NCBI RefSeq assembly: GCF_004000845.1
Contig: NZ_BIMA01000057.1
Coordinates: 1 to 44,042, forward strand
Source of the DNA: Paenibacillus koleovorans NBRC 103111
Lineage (GTDB): Bacteria > Bacillota > Bacilli > Paenibacillales > NBRC-103111
Direction of reading: 5' to 3'
DNA: 44,042 nucleotides
Made by a program: the position numbers and the translations under genes. The stretch's first letter is position 1. Each line of letters starts with the position of its first letter. Below are positions 1-7,810 of this stretch, piece after piece. The notes below the pieces were generated by a model. That model saw only the letters and a list, made by a program, of their open reading frames with translations, had not been told where the DNA came from and did not search any database.

Positions 1-607
1 GCGCCTCGGCCTCGACCGTCGCCGCGACGAGCCCGCGCCCGTCGTCGGCGGCCAGCCGGCTGCGCAGCACGCGCGCCGGACAGCCGCCGACGATGCTGTA
101 CGGCGGCACGTCCTTCGTCACGACCGCCCCGGCCGCCAGGATCGAATGCGCGCCGATCTTCACGCCGTCGACGACTACAACACCGGCGCCGATCCAGACG
201 TCATCGGCGATCTCAATGCCGACCGTCGTGCAAGGCTGCCGGTAAATCGGGATCTCCACGGATGCATAGCCGTGGTTGAAGCCGTACAGGCTTGCATGCG
301 AGGCGATCCGCACGCCTTCGCCGATCCTCACCTTGCCGGCGATGACGGCGTATGAGTTCACGGTGCTGTTCGCTCCGATCTCGACATCCGCCCCGCGGAC
401 GATGGCGCCGGCGGCGATATAGGAGTGGTCGCCCATCGCCAAGCGGCTGGAGAATACCGCCGCGAGCGGCGAGACGAATGTGTTCGCTCCGAAATGGCAT
501 TCCCCTTGTTTCTGCAGATCCTCCTGTACTTTTCGCTGCTCCTCACGCTGCTCCTCATTCATGCCGATCCAAGGCATATAGTCGATGTCGCGCATGCGAA
601 ATTCCAT
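1..607 (-). CDS. Hexapeptide-repeat acyltransferase (3' end beyond window)
   Basis: About 202 codons are visible, reading leftward off the window edge, so the C-terminus is missing. The start is the ATG at 607-605, preceded on the minus strand by AAAGGGTGA at a good distance. After a charged N-terminal helix of about 35 residues come left-handed beta-helix repeats of the [LIV]-G-x4 type (for example VEIGANS, VRIGEGV, IEIADDVWIGAGVVV), then the typical end of the catalytic region (KDVPPYSIVGGCPARVL). This matches the LacA/NodL/CysE-type family, cytosolic trimers that move an acyl group from acyl-CoA to a sugar or amino-sugar hydroxyl or amine. The substrate cannot be told. The fold call is firm. 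Confidence 0.85.
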   Translation of the reverse strand, partial: MEFRMRDIDYMPWIGMNEEQREEQRKVQEDLQKQGECHFGANTFVSPLAAVFSSRLAMGDHSYIAAGAIVRGADVEIGANSTVNSYAVIAGKVRIGEGVRIASHASLYGFNHGYASVEIPIYRQPCTTVGIEIADDVWIGAGVVVVDGVKIGAHSILAAGAVVTKDVPPYSIVGGCPARVLRSRLAADDGRGLVAATVEAEA

Positions 608-690
608 CTAGTCGTCACCCTTTCTCATCTCTTTTACCCGTAGTGTATCACCCTCGGAATTCGGGGAACATGGAGGTTTAGCCGGAATAC

Positions 691-720
691 TTGTCAAAAA
701 CGCCGCTATAGGTCTATGCT
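691..720 (+). promoter_or_regulatory. Likely sigma-A promoter of the AraC gene
   Basis: TTGTCA (691-696) is followed after 18 bases by TATGCT (715-720), about 30 bases upstream of the AraC-family start. It lies between the divergent acyltransferase and AraC genes. Inferred from consensus only. Confidence 0.4.
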
Positions 721-752
721 AGAGATACTGAAATCAGAAGGGCGGCGCCAAG

Positions 753-1646
753 ATGAATCATTTATACGGCAGGCTGTGGATGGGTATACACTGGATTATG
801 GAGTTGCGTACGGAGCCGGACTGGCGAGACATTCGGCGCAATGTGAATGGGCATACGTTTTACTGGGTTCGATGCGGCAAAGGCCGATTCATCGTGAACG
901 GGGAGCGGGAGCTGGCGGTAATCGGGGGCATGCTCTTTTACTTGAAGCCGGGGCTCAAGCTGCAGATGGAGAGCGATCCGGACGACCCTCTGGTCATTAC
1001 GATGGTGCTGCTCATGTTGCAGGAGCTCAGTCCGGAGCCAGCCCCTGAGGATAACGCGGGGAAGGAAGAGGCGGCCCCGAATCTCCAGAATGTCACGATG
1101 CGCGGAAAGCCGGTCGAAGAGCTGGAGCTGCCGTTCATGACGGAGCTCGAAGGCGAAGAGAGGCTGAAGTTCGACAGCCTGTTCGACCGGCTGCTCACCG
1201 CCTGGGTGCCGGGCCAGCCAGTCAGCGAGCTGCTGACCAAGGCGCATCTGCACCAGTTGTTGTACGACACCGCCCAGCTCGCCTACTCCGGGCATAGAAA
1301 CGGGGAGGTCGGCCCTGATATTTTTCGCCGGATCAAGGAGGAGCTCGAACGGGAGTATGCGCATGATCTGGTGCTGCAGGAGGTCGCCGCGCGTCACGGG
1401 ATCTCGGTGTCGTATCTCCGGGAGCTGTTCGTGCGTTACATGGAAATCAGCCCGAAGAGCTATCTGGATCAAGTGCGCAACGAACATGCCAAACGGATGC
1501 TGGCGTATACGATTAACCCGATAAAAGAAATCGGAGAGCGCTGCGGTTACAACGACGAGTACCATTTTAGCAAACGATTCAAGCAGATGAACGGCATGTC
1601 GCCGAGCGCGTATCGCGCGAAAATCCGGGCGGGCTTTATAGGATAG
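753..1646 (+). CDS. AraC-family transcriptional regulator
   Basis: A 297-residue protein. The first ~100 residues look like the cupin-type sensor of this family (HTFYWVRCGKGRFIVNG, then LFYLKPGLKLQM). The last ~100 residues carry the two helix-turn-helix units: the first around EVAARHGISVSYLRELF, the second around GERCGYNDEYHFSKRF with the closing signature MSPSAYRAK. Such proteins usually activate nearby carbohydrate-use genes on binding a sugar. The neighbours here (acyltransferase, cardiolipin synthase) give no clear target. The 3' end overlaps the convergent cardiolipin synthase gene by 11 bases, so no terminator can lie between them. ATG 753 is used because the cupin begins soon after; its ribosome binding site is weak. 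Confidence 0.88.
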   Translation: MNHLYGRLWMGIHWIMELRTEPDWRDIRRNVNGHTFYWVRCGKGRFIVNGERELAVIGGMLFYLKPGLKLQMESDPDDPLVITMVLLMLQELSPEPAPEDNAGKEEAAPNLQNVTMRGKPVEELELPFMTELEGEERLKFDSLFDRLLTAWVPGQPVSELLTKAHLHQLLYDTAQLAYSGHRNGEVGPDIFRRIKEELEREYAHDLVLQEVAARHGISVSYLRELFVRYMEISPKSYLDQVRNEHAKRMLAYTINPIKEIGERCGYNDEYHFSKRFKQMNGMSPSAYRAKIRAGFIG

Positions 1647-3093
1647 GCGAAAGCAAATTCGAAATCGACTCCATCAGCCGATGCCAGAGCGACCGGTTGT
1701 CGTATTCTTCGCGGGTGAGCTCCTTGCAGTCTTGCATGTCCCGTTCGAAAATCGCATGCAGCTCCCGTGAAGTTCCGGCATGATAGATGACCGCATTCGC
1801 CTCGAAGTTGAGCCGCAGGCTGCGCAGGTCGAAGTTGGCGGTTCCCACCGTAGACATCAGGCCGTCGACCGTCATCGTTTTGGCGTGCAGGAAGCCTTTG
1901 CGGTACAAGTAGCATTTGACCCCGGCCTCCAGCAGCTCCCCTACATAGTATAAGGATGCCCAGTGGACGAACAGATGGTCGGAATCGTTCGGGATCATCA
2001 CCCTGACGTCGACGCCCGACAAGGCGGCTATGCGGAGCGCGTTCTGCAGGCTTTCATCCGGGATAAAATAAGGCGTCTGCAAGTAAATGCTCTTTTTGGC
2101 CGCGTTAATCATCTTGATGTATGTATTCTCGATGTGGCTCCATTTCTGGTTCGGCCCGCTGGCCACGATCTGCATCGGCACGTCTCCGGCCCCGGTGTGC
2201 GGCTCCCATTGCGGATAGTAGACCCGGTCCAGCTCGACCGGATTTTCCGAAGCGACGTTCCAGTCCCTCAGGAACAGCCTCTGCAAAGCATGCACGCTGC
2301 TGCCGCCGAGCCTCAGGTGCGTATCCCGCCAAAACCCGAACCGTTTGCTCCTGCCCATGTATTCGTTGCCAATGTTGAACCCGCCGAGAAAGCCGACTTT
2401 GCCGTCGATGACGACGATTTTGCGGTGATTGCGGTAGTTGACCCGCAGGTTGAAATAAGGAATACGCGATGGGAAAAAAGCCGCCTTCTGTCCGCCCGCC
2501 ATTGTGTAGGTTCGGAAAAACCGATCGTTCAAGCGCCGCGACCCGATATCGTCATACAAGATGCGCACTTCGACGCCCGCCTGGGCTCGCTCGGTCAGCG
2601 CCTCCAGCACTTCCGCCGCAAGCTCGTCCCGGTTGATGATGTAATATTGCAGGTGGATGTGGTGCTTCGCTTCGCGGATGCTCTGGAGCAGCGCTTCGAA
2701 TTTGGTGCGTCCTTCGGTAAAAATCTCGATGCCGTTGTTCTGCGTGAGGAGCGCCTGGTTGGCGACGACGTTCATGTAGATCGTATCTTTATACTGGCGC
2801 ATTTCGGGATCCTTGTATTCCATCTGATCTTCCTGGATGCGGCGGGCTTGCGCTTGGGTGAGCGTCTGGCGAATTTCGGCCTCGCGTTTGCTCAGCTTGT
2901 ACAGCTTGCGGCGGCTCAAGTTTTGGCCCAGGATGATGTAGAGCACGAACCCGAGAATCGGGATGAACAGCAGCACCATCAGCCAGGACCAGGTGGCGGC
3001 GACGTTGCGGCGTTCGAGGAAGACGACCGTCAGCGCGAGCAAAATATTGACGGCCAAGATGTAGGTCGATATGTCCTGCTGGAACAAAAACAT
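1636..3093 (-). CDS. cls: Cardiolipin synthase
   Basis: The 485-residue length is typical of bacterial ClsA-type enzymes. Two N-terminal membrane segments (about residues 8-26 and 35-56) are followed by two phospholipase D domains. Each has an HxKx4D motif: H223/K225/D230 in HRKIVVID and H403/K405/D410 in HAKTMTVD, each followed by a conserved G/N segment (FLGGFNIGNEY, GTANFDLRS). Known role of the family: condensing two phosphatidylglycerol molecules into cardiolipin plus glycerol at the inner face of the membrane. AGGTG upstream of ATG 3093 serves as ribosome binding site. It appears monocistronic and is convergent with the AraC gene. Assignment is firm; which Cls paralogue it is cannot be told. 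Confidence 0.95.
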   Translation of the reverse strand: MFLFQQDISTYILAVNILLALTVVFLERRNVAATWSWLMVLLFIPILGFVLYIILGQNLSRRKLYKLSKREAEIRQTLTQAQARRIQEDQMEYKDPEMRQYKDTIYMNVVANQALLTQNNGIEIFTEGRTKFEALLQSIREAKHHIHLQYYIINRDELAAEVLEALTERAQAGVEVRILYDDIGSRRLNDRFFRTYTMAGGQKAAFFPSRIPYFNLRVNYRNHRKIVVIDGKVGFLGGFNIGNEYMGRSKRFGFWRDTHLRLGGSSVHALQRLFLRDWNVASENPVELDRVYYPQWEPHTGAGDVPMQIVASGPNQKWSHIENTYIKMINAAKKSIYLQTPYFIPDESLQNALRIAALSGVDVRVMIPNDSDHLFVHWASLYYVGELLEAGVKCYLYRKGFLHAKTMTVDGLMSTVGTANFDLRSLRLNFEANAVIYHAGTSRELHAIFERDMQDCKELTREEYDNRSLWHRLMESISNLLSPIL

Positions 3094-3114
3094 AAGAGCA
3101 CCTCGATCGATGCG

Positions 3115-3172
3115 GTATTAGGTATTAGGATATTAGGGAAGTAGGGCAGTAAGGCAGTAAGGCAGCTGGCTG
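3115..3172. repeat. Short degenerate tandem repeat upstream of cls
   Basis: Units resembling GGTATTA, GGATATTA and AAGGCAGT follow one another directly in the cls upstream region. The texture is like the larger repeat at 4183-4332 and suggests slippage-prone simple sequence. Confidence 0.5.
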
Positions 3173-3229
3173 GTTGCAAAATCAGTTTCTATTGTACACT
3201 TGTTGCGCGCTGGAATAAAGTTGAGACGC

Positions 3230-3259
3230 TTGACATGAAACCAAAAGGTTTCGTAATAT
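3230..3259 (+). promoter_or_regulatory. Promoter with palindromic operator (GAAACC-AAAA-GGTTTC) in the spacer
   Basis: TTGACA (3230-3235) and TAATAT (3254-3259) are separated by 18 bases. The spacer contains a perfect 16-base palindrome at 3237-3252, GAAACC-AAAA-GGTTTC. An element sitting between -35 and -10 would block RNA polymerase when bound. The gene pair downstream includes an ArsR-type repressor, so autorepression is the simplest reading. The promoter is seen directly; the binding protein is inferred. Confidence 0.75.
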
Positions 3260-3332
3260 GGAGGTAGGCCGGATGGACAAACTAGTTTATCGATAGGATG
3301 GACGTTCTGAGTGTAAGGAAGGAGAGATCAGG

Positions 3333-3761
3333 ATGGATAATCGTACAACGGAAAATAAGCTGCCGCCGATCGTGCAAAAGGTGACGTTGAACGCGCCGAT
3401 CGAGCGAGTGTGGAGTGTTGTTGCTACCTCGGAGGGAATCGCCTCCTGGTTTATGCCGAATGATTTTCAGCCCGAGCTTGGTTATGAGTTTCATCTGAAT
3501 GCCGGACCGTTCGGGATGTCGCCATGCAAGGTGACGGAGCTTGACCCGCCGAATCGGCTTGCGTTCAGTTGGGACGAGGACTGGAGCGTTACGTTCGCGC
3601 TGGAGGAAAAGGACGGCGTGACCGAGTTCACGCTCATCCATGACGGTTGGCCGGCGGACGGGTCTACGCGTTTCGGTCAGCCCTACGCCGTCGTGCGCGA
3701 GACGATGTCGGGCGGATGGGTTGGCATCGTCGCCAAGCTGGCTCGTCTGTTCGAGGGTTAA
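3333..3761 (+). CDS. SRPBCC / AHSA1-like domain protein
   Basis: A 142-residue single-domain protein of the START-like SRPBCC superfamily. The opening VTLNAPIERVWSVVATSEGI and the following WFMP are typical of the AHSA1 group, as are the C-terminal helix around MSGGWVGIVAKL and the FTLIHDGW strand. Members have a hydrophobic ligand cavity; the AHSA1 name comes from Hsp90 ATPase activators, but bacterial members paired with ArsR regulators have no settled function. GGAAGGAG precedes the start at good spacing. The gene ends four bases before the ArsR gene, so the two are co-transcribed from the palindrome-bearing promoter at 3230-3259. Confidence 0.88.
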   Translation: MDNRTTENKLPPIVQKVTLNAPIERVWSVVATSEGIASWFMPNDFQPELGYEFHLNAGPFGMSPCKVTELDPPNRLAFSWDEDWSVTFALEEKDGVTEFTLIHDGWPADGSTRFGQPYAVVRETMSGGWVGIVAKLARLFEG

Positions 3762-3765
3762 GGCG

Positions 3766-4176
3766 ATGGCTGCCCCTTTGTCCAAGCATGACGTGTTCCA
3801 GGCAATCGCCGATCCGACGCGCCGGGAGCTGCTGCATCTGCTGAGCGATCGGGAAATGCCGGTGACGGTGATCAGCAGTCACTTCCCGATGTCGCGGACG
3901 GCGGTGTCGAAGCATCTCCGCGTGCTGTCCGAGGCCGGGCTCGTCAAGGAGCGCAAGGTCGGGCGCGAGGTGCGGTTCCGGCTGGAGCCCGAGCCGCTGC
4001 AGGAGCTGAAGAGCTGGCTCACCTACTTCGAGCGCTATTGGGAGAACAAGCTGGCCGCGCTCAAACGTATCGTCGAAGCCGATCCGGAGGGTTCCTCGGA
4101 CGCATCGGGCATAGCGCCGCCGCGGCAGCGGCTTGTGGCCGCCGCCGATCCGGCGGAGCGGACCGAGCCTCGATAG
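3766..4176 (+). CDS. ArsR-family winged-helix repressor
   Basis: Starting at ATG 3766 gives 136 residues. An upstream extension to 3640 is open but runs through the preceding gene, so the internal ATG right after the SRPBCC stop is preferred. Residues ~5-80 form the ArsR wing-helix: DVFQAIADPTRRELLHLL, then the recognition helix MSRTAVSKHLRVLSEAGLV and the wing KVGREVRFRLEP. No cysteine metal-site motif is seen in the helix, unlike metal-sensing ArsR/SmtB proteins. Pairing with SRPBCC proteins is a recurring arrangement. Probable target is its own promoter palindrome. The C-terminal ~35 residues are low-complexity and likely disordered. Confidence 0.88.
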   Translation: MAAPLSKHDVFQAIADPTRRELLHLLSDREMPVTVISSHFPMSRTAVSKHLRVLSEAGLVKERKVGREVRFRLEPEPLQELKSWLTYFERYWENKLAALKRIVEADPEGSSDASGIAPPRQRLVAAADPAERTEPR

Positions 4177-4182
4177 CGGGGG

Positions 4183-4332
4183 TGGCAGGTTGGCAGGTTT
4201 GTAGGTTGGCAGGTTGGCAGGTTTGACAAGTTTGACAAGTTTGACAAGTTTGGCAGGCTGGCAGGTTTAACAGGTTTGGCAGGCTGGTAGGTTTAACAGG
4301 TTGGCAGTTTGGCAGGTTTGGCAGTTTGGCAG
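4183..4332. repeat. Tandem repeat of 8-9 base units (GGCAGGTTT / GACAAGTTT)
   Basis: About 17 imperfect direct units follow one another, mostly GGCAGGTT(T) with a run of three GACAAGTTT copies in the middle. It begins about 7 bases after the ArsR stop codon. The strand asymmetry and unit drift fit replication slippage. No hairpin or coding function is apparent. Confidence 0.8.
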
Positions 4333-4399
4333 GAAACCGCAGGAGCTCGCCTGTTTGGCGGCTGTTGCGGTGTTTTTGTGTTGTGTTGGCGGCGTGCGG

Positions 4400-4524
4400 T
4401 GTGATGAGCACATGTGAGGCTTAGACTGGGTGCGCTGTAAGGCGGATTTTGTTCGGACTACAGACTCCCGTGCCGCTTGTGCAGCACCATAGATGAGGAT
4501 AAGGAGACGAATTTCCAGAGTAGC
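4400..4524 (-). repeat. Dispersed intergenic repeat, copy 1 (inverted)
   Basis: Read on the minus strand this matches 29310-29430 over about 110 bases with scattered mismatches. Shared blocks on the plus strand are TCGGACT(A/T)CAGAC, ACCAT(A/G)GATGA and CGAATTT(C/T)CAGA. It lies in the 570-base gap between the ArsR gene and ilvE. The rest of that gap, 4525-4680, shows nothing recognisable. Confidence 0.65.
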
Positions 4525-4683
4525 AGCAAGCGGCAGTCCGTAAAGCGTGGCTACTGGCCGGACAAACGACAAGGTTGTACAAAACTCGGAATCGTGCACG
4601 GGGTTACGATCGTGAACCCAACTAAACTTCTATCACCCCAATAAACGCCCTTTATCGCATTGAATTCATTTTATGATTTTACA

Positions 4684-4712
4684 TTGCGCACATAATGAGG
4701 TAATTTGATACT
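4684..4712 (+). promoter_or_regulatory. Possible promoter of ilvE
   Basis: TTGCGC (4684-4689) and GATACT (4707-4712) are 17 bases apart, about 35 bases ahead of the preferred ilvE start. The match is moderate. No T-box or leucine-type leader is visible upstream. Confidence 0.35.
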
Positions 4713-4747
4713 ATGTGTACAAAAAGCATAGGGAGACTGATACGAAA

Positions 4748-5830
4748 ATGCCAACGCCAATCAACGTGCAGCTAGCGCCGCAGCTCAAAGCAAAACCGGA
4801 TCAAACGAAGCTCGGGTTCGGGCAGCATTTTACCGACCATATGTTTGTTATGGATTACACGGAAGGCACAGGCTGGCACGATCCGCGCATCGTGCCGTAC
4901 GGCAAGATCGAGCTCGATCCGGCTGCGATGGTGCTCCATTACGGACAAGCCGTGTTCGAAGGGCTGAAGGCGTTCCGCACGGAAGACGGCCGCCTGCTGC
5001 TGTTCCGTCCGGATCAGAACATGGCCCGCTTGAACCGGTCCAACGACCGCCTGAGCATTCCGCCGATCGACGGCGATTTTATTATTCACGCCATTAAAGA
5101 ACTGGTCAACCTCGAGAAGGACTGGGTGCCTGCCGAGCCGGGGACCTCGCTCTATATCCGTCCTTACATTTTCGCTACCGAGGCTTGCCTAGGCGTTCGC
5201 GCGTCCTACCGCTACTTGTTCATGGTGATCCTGTCGCCGGTTGGCGCTTACTACGCCGAAGGCATCAAGCCAGTCCGCATCAATGTGGAGAACGACTATG
5301 TGCGCGCGGTGCGCGGCGGGACGGGCAACGCCAAGACGGCGGGCAACTACGCGGCGAGCATCAAGGCGCAAGAGGAAGCCAAGGAAGAAGGCTACGCACA
5401 AGTGCTCTGGCTGGACGGCGTCGAGAAAAAATATATCGAGGAAGTCGGCAGCATGAACGTCTTCTTCAAGGTGAACGGCGAAGTCGTCACACCGGAGCTG
5501 AACGGCAGCATCCTGCAAGGCGTGACCCGCGCTTCAGTCATCGAAGTGCTGAAGTCGTGGGACTTGACGGTGACGGAGCGCCGCATCTCCATCGAGGAGC
5601 TGTACGAGGCTTCGCTGAACGGGACGCTCGAGGAAGCGTTCGGCACCGGGACGGCAGCCGTTATTTCTCCGGTCGGCGAGCTGAACTGGGGCGACAAGAA
5701 GATCCTCATCAATAACGGCCAAATCGGCGAAATCGCGCAAAAGCTGTACAACACGATTACCGGCATCCAAAACGGCAGCGTAGCGGACACGTTCGGCTGG
5801 ACCGTACAAGTAGAGACCGTCAAAGCCTAA
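4748..5830 (+). CDS. ilvE: Branched-chain amino acid aminotransferase
   Basis: With the start at ATG 4748 (AGGGAG 12 bases upstream) the protein has 360 residues, matching class IV PLP-dependent branched-chain aminotransferases of the IlvK/YbgE type. A GTG start at 4715 would add 11 residues and is less likely. Landmarks: LGFGQHFTDHMFVMDY near the N-terminus, the substrate-side VLHYGQAVFEGLKAFR, the PLP lysine K196 in GTGNAKTAGNYAAS, and the cofactor-pocket strand YIEEVGSMNVFF. The enzyme transfers the amino group between glutamate and the 2-oxo acids of leucine, isoleucine and valine in the cytosol. It probably shares a transcript with the CBM9-like gene 54 bases downstream, although the functional link is unclear. 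Confidence 0.95.
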   Translation: MPTPINVQLAPQLKAKPDQTKLGFGQHFTDHMFVMDYTEGTGWHDPRIVPYGKIELDPAAMVLHYGQAVFEGLKAFRTEDGRLLLFRPDQNMARLNRSNDRLSIPPIDGDFIIHAIKELVNLEKDWVPAEPGTSLYIRPYIFATEACLGVRASYRYLFMVILSPVGAYYAEGIKPVRINVENDYVRAVRGGTGNAKTAGNYAASIKAQEEAKEEGYAQVLWLDGVEKKYIEEVGSMNVFFKVNGEVVTPELNGSILQGVTRASVIEVLKSWDLTVTERRISIEELYEASLNGTLEEAFGTGTAAVISPVGELNWGDKKILINNGQIGEIAQKLYNTITGIQNGSVADTFGWTVQVETVKA

Positions 5831-5884
5831 CGAACTGCTGCATCACCACTACCACCAGATAGATAGAAGAGGAGAATCGGAGCC

Positions 5885-6529
5885 ATGAGCGAGTTTCAAT
5901 ACACATGCCGGCGTTTGACGGCGGATGGCAAGCTGTCGCTACCGCTGGACCCGGTCCAATGGGAATCGGCACAAGAAGTCGAGCTGCGCGAAGTTGTAAC
6001 AGGGGACAAACCCCGGTTAGCGACCGTCGTACGCGCCGCTTGGAACGACTGGGGCGTCTATTACCGATTCGTCTGCGAGGACGATGAGATCGTAAGCAAC
6101 ATGACGCAGCGGGACGATCCGATCTACGACGAGGACGTAGTCGAGGTGTTCATGTCCGTGGACGGCGATTTGTCGCGCTACTTCGAATTCGAGTTCAGCC
6201 CGACGAACGTGCAGTTCGATGCTAAGATCGTCAACAACCTCCAAGATCCGAAAGGCTCGCAATTGACGGTTGATACGTCTTGGGACAGCGCTGAGCTCAC
6301 TTCCTGGGTCGAAGTGGACTTGGGCAACCGCCGGACGGTGTTCGAGATCGCCATTCCGGCCGCCGATCTGCTGGACGGGAAGTCGATTCAAGCCGGCGAT
6401 ACGTGGCGTACGAACCTGTACCGCATCGACCGCAAGCCAGAGGGACAGGATGAATATACAGCCTGGTCGCCTACCGGAATTGTTCGGTTCCACATCCCGT
6501 GGCGGTTTGGCACATTCGTATTTGAATAG
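5885..6529 (+). CDS. Carbohydrate-binding family 9-like protein
   Basis: A 214-residue protein with no signal peptide, so probably cytosolic. It shows the features of the CBM9-like/DOMON-like beta-sandwich: RAAWNDWGVYYRFVCED, YDEDVVEVFMSVDG, FEFEFSPTNVQFDAKI, and TVFEIAIPAADL with WRTNLYRID near the end. Related domains bind sugar chain ends at the tail of secreted glycanases, but stand-alone intracellular forms are common in Paenibacillus-type genomes and are uncharacterised. GAGGAG precedes the ATG. It lies close behind ilvE and ends at a strong terminator. Confidence 0.82.
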   Translation: MSEFQYTCRRLTADGKLSLPLDPVQWESAQEVELREVVTGDKPRLATVVRAAWNDWGVYYRFVCEDDEIVSNMTQRDDPIYDEDVVEVFMSVDGDLSRYFEFEFSPTNVQFDAKIVNNLQDPKGSQLTVDTSWDSAELTSWVEVDLGNRRTVFEIAIPAADLLDGKSIQAGDTWRTNLYRIDRKPEGQDEYTAWSPTGIVRFHIPWRFGTFVFE

Positions 6530-6537
6530 AAATGACT

Positions 6538-6579
6538 GGCGGGCTGCCCGGATTTCCGGTGCGGCCCGTTTCCATTTTT
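6538..6579 (+). terminator. Rho-independent terminator after the CBM9-like gene
   Basis: An outer stem CGGGC/GCCCG encloses an inner CCGG-ATTT-CCGG hairpin and is followed by TTTCCATTTTTT. It closes the ilvE transcript just before the riboswitch region. Confidence 0.8.
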
Positions 6580-6635
6580 TATGCGTTGCCGGTGGGACTT
6601 GCCCTATGATAGCCTTTATTCTTAAGGAATTCTTA

Positions 6636-6767
6636 ATATTTGCCGAATCCGGGCGTACAGAGCGCTCGGTACGGGGGACTACAGGATCGTAATTGGGGTG
6701 AATGCTTGCGCAGTAGGGCGAGCTAGGGAAACTCTCTTCCCGAACCCGACAACTAACCTCGGAGGCT
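6636..6767 (+). ncRNA. c-di-AMP riboswitch (ydaO/yuaA class)
   Basis: Conserved blocks appear in the expected order: GCCGAATCCGG (6642 on), ACGGGGGACT (6671 on), TTGGGGTGAATGC (6694 on), TAGGGCGAGCTAGGGA, and CTTCCCGAACCCGACAACTAACCTCGG (6737 on, given here only to locate the block). This combination is specific to the ydaO class, which senses cyclic di-AMP and usually lowers expression of wall hydrolases and ion transporters when the ligand is high. The gene directly downstream is an NlpC/P60 hydrolase, a classic target. No T-rich terminator lies between the aptamer and the start codon. The aptamer instead runs straight into GGAGGCTCC and the GGAGGG ribosome binding site, suggesting control at translation. 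Confidence 0.92.
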
Positions 6768-6785
6768 CCTGGAGGGAACAACGAA

Positions 6786-7652
6786 TTGAAGCGACTGGTC
6801 AAAACGGTTGCAGGGCTGCTCGCCGCTGGCGGTATAGCTGCTGTGCTGATGACGGCTGCCCCGAATCAAGCCGACGCCTATGAGGCGGAATACGGCGTGA
6901 AGGTGCAGATCAACGATGCGTTAGTGGCGTTTTCGGAGGCGGGGCCGTTCATCGATTCTACAGGGACGCTGCAAGTGCCGATCCGTCAGGTGGCGGAGAA
7001 AATGGGCTACAACGTCAGCTATGCGATGCAGGACGAGCAAGTGAGCGTTACGCTGAATGACGGGAAAAGCACGATCTCGTTGAAAACGGGAACTCAGGCA
7101 GCGAAGTTGAGCGAGAAGGCGATTAAGCTGACGGCCGCACCGCTTTTCCAGAACAGCACGACATACGTGCCGCTCCGATTCGTGACCGAAAGCTTCGGGT
7201 ACATCGTGCAGTGGGACGACGAGAACGGCGTGGCGATAATTTGTCAAGACGGTCAGTATCACGCTCCGGCCTGGTACGTGCCGCCGAAGAAGACGACCGC
7301 CGATTGGATCGCCGACACCGCCCAGCAATACATAGGCATTCGTTACATGTACGGCGGCACGACGCCAAGCGGATTCGACTGCTCGGGTTTCGTGAACTAT
7401 GTGTTCGACAAGTACGGCATCGATTTGCCGCGGACGTCGCGAGGGATGTACGATACGGTCGGCGCCCGCACGGTGGGGTTGGAGAAAGGCGATCTCGTCT
7501 TTTTCACGATCGGGAAGTCTACGACGCATGTCGGGATTTATTTGGGCGACCAGCTGTTCATTTCCTCGACATCGTCGGGCGGGATCAAGATCGACAGTAT
7601 TGTCGACAGCTACTGGGGACCGAAGTTTATCGGCGCCAAGCGGGTTTTGTAA
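6786..7652 (+). CDS. NlpC/P60 (C40) cell-wall hydrolase with copper-amine-oxidase-type N-domain
   Basis: The start is TTG 6786, with GGAGGG nine bases upstream. Of 288 residues, 1-31 form a signal peptide (lysine/arginine start, alanine-rich core, AxA near QADAYEA). Residues ~35-150 are a copper amine oxidase N-terminal-like domain, a common wall- or surface-associated module in Paenibacillaceae (VPIRQVAEKMGYNVSY and TYVPLRFVTESFGY are its two repeats). Residues ~170-288 are the NlpC/P60 domain with catalytic C199 in PSGFDCSGFVNYVF and H248 in TTHVGIYLG. Known members cut gamma-D-Glu-diaminopimelate or related peptide bonds in peptidoglycan. Control by the c-di-AMP riboswitch fits a role in wall turnover linked to turgor. 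Confidence 0.93.
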   Translation: MKRLVKTVAGLLAAGGIAAVLMTAAPNQADAYEAEYGVKVQINDALVAFSEAGPFIDSTGTLQVPIRQVAEKMGYNVSYAMQDEQVSVTLNDGKSTISLKTGTQAAKLSEKAIKLTAAPLFQNSTTYVPLRFVTESFGYIVQWDDENGVAIICQDGQYHAPAWYVPPKKTTADWIADTAQQYIGIRYMYGGTTPSGFDCSGFVNYVFDKYGIDLPRTSRGMYDTVGARTVGLEKGDLVFFTIGKSTTHVGIYLGDQLFISSTSSGGIKIDSIVDSYWGPKFIGAKRVL

Positions 7653-7667
7653 TCGGATGGATGCAAG

Positions 7668-7707
7668 AGAGCTGTAGCCGCCATAGGCGCGCATACGGCT
7701 CTTTTTT
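7668..7707 (+). terminator. Rho-independent terminator after the NlpC/P60 gene
   Basis: AGAGCTGTA pairs with TACGGCTCT (one G-U pair) around an inner GCC/GGC, followed by a run of seven T residues. Confidence 0.85.
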
Positions 7708-7810
7708 ATACATAAAAGTCCAAAAAACCACATAGTCCGCTCCCCGGGTCGTCCGGTAACATGAAGATGGGAAAGTGTTGCTACTAGACGGCAATCGGGA
7801 GGAGAACGGT

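Noticed and set aside
146-681. Small plus-strand frames at the left edge
   Set aside because: They are antisense to the hexapeptide acyltransferase, which has clear repeats and a ribosome binding site.
1963-3144. 393-codon open frame opposite cls
   Set aside because: It is antisense to a gene with two complete HKD motifs, has no family features, and is explained by high GC codon bias.
4183-4332. CRISPR array
   Set aside because: The units are 8-9 bases and contiguous, without spacers, and no cas genes are present.
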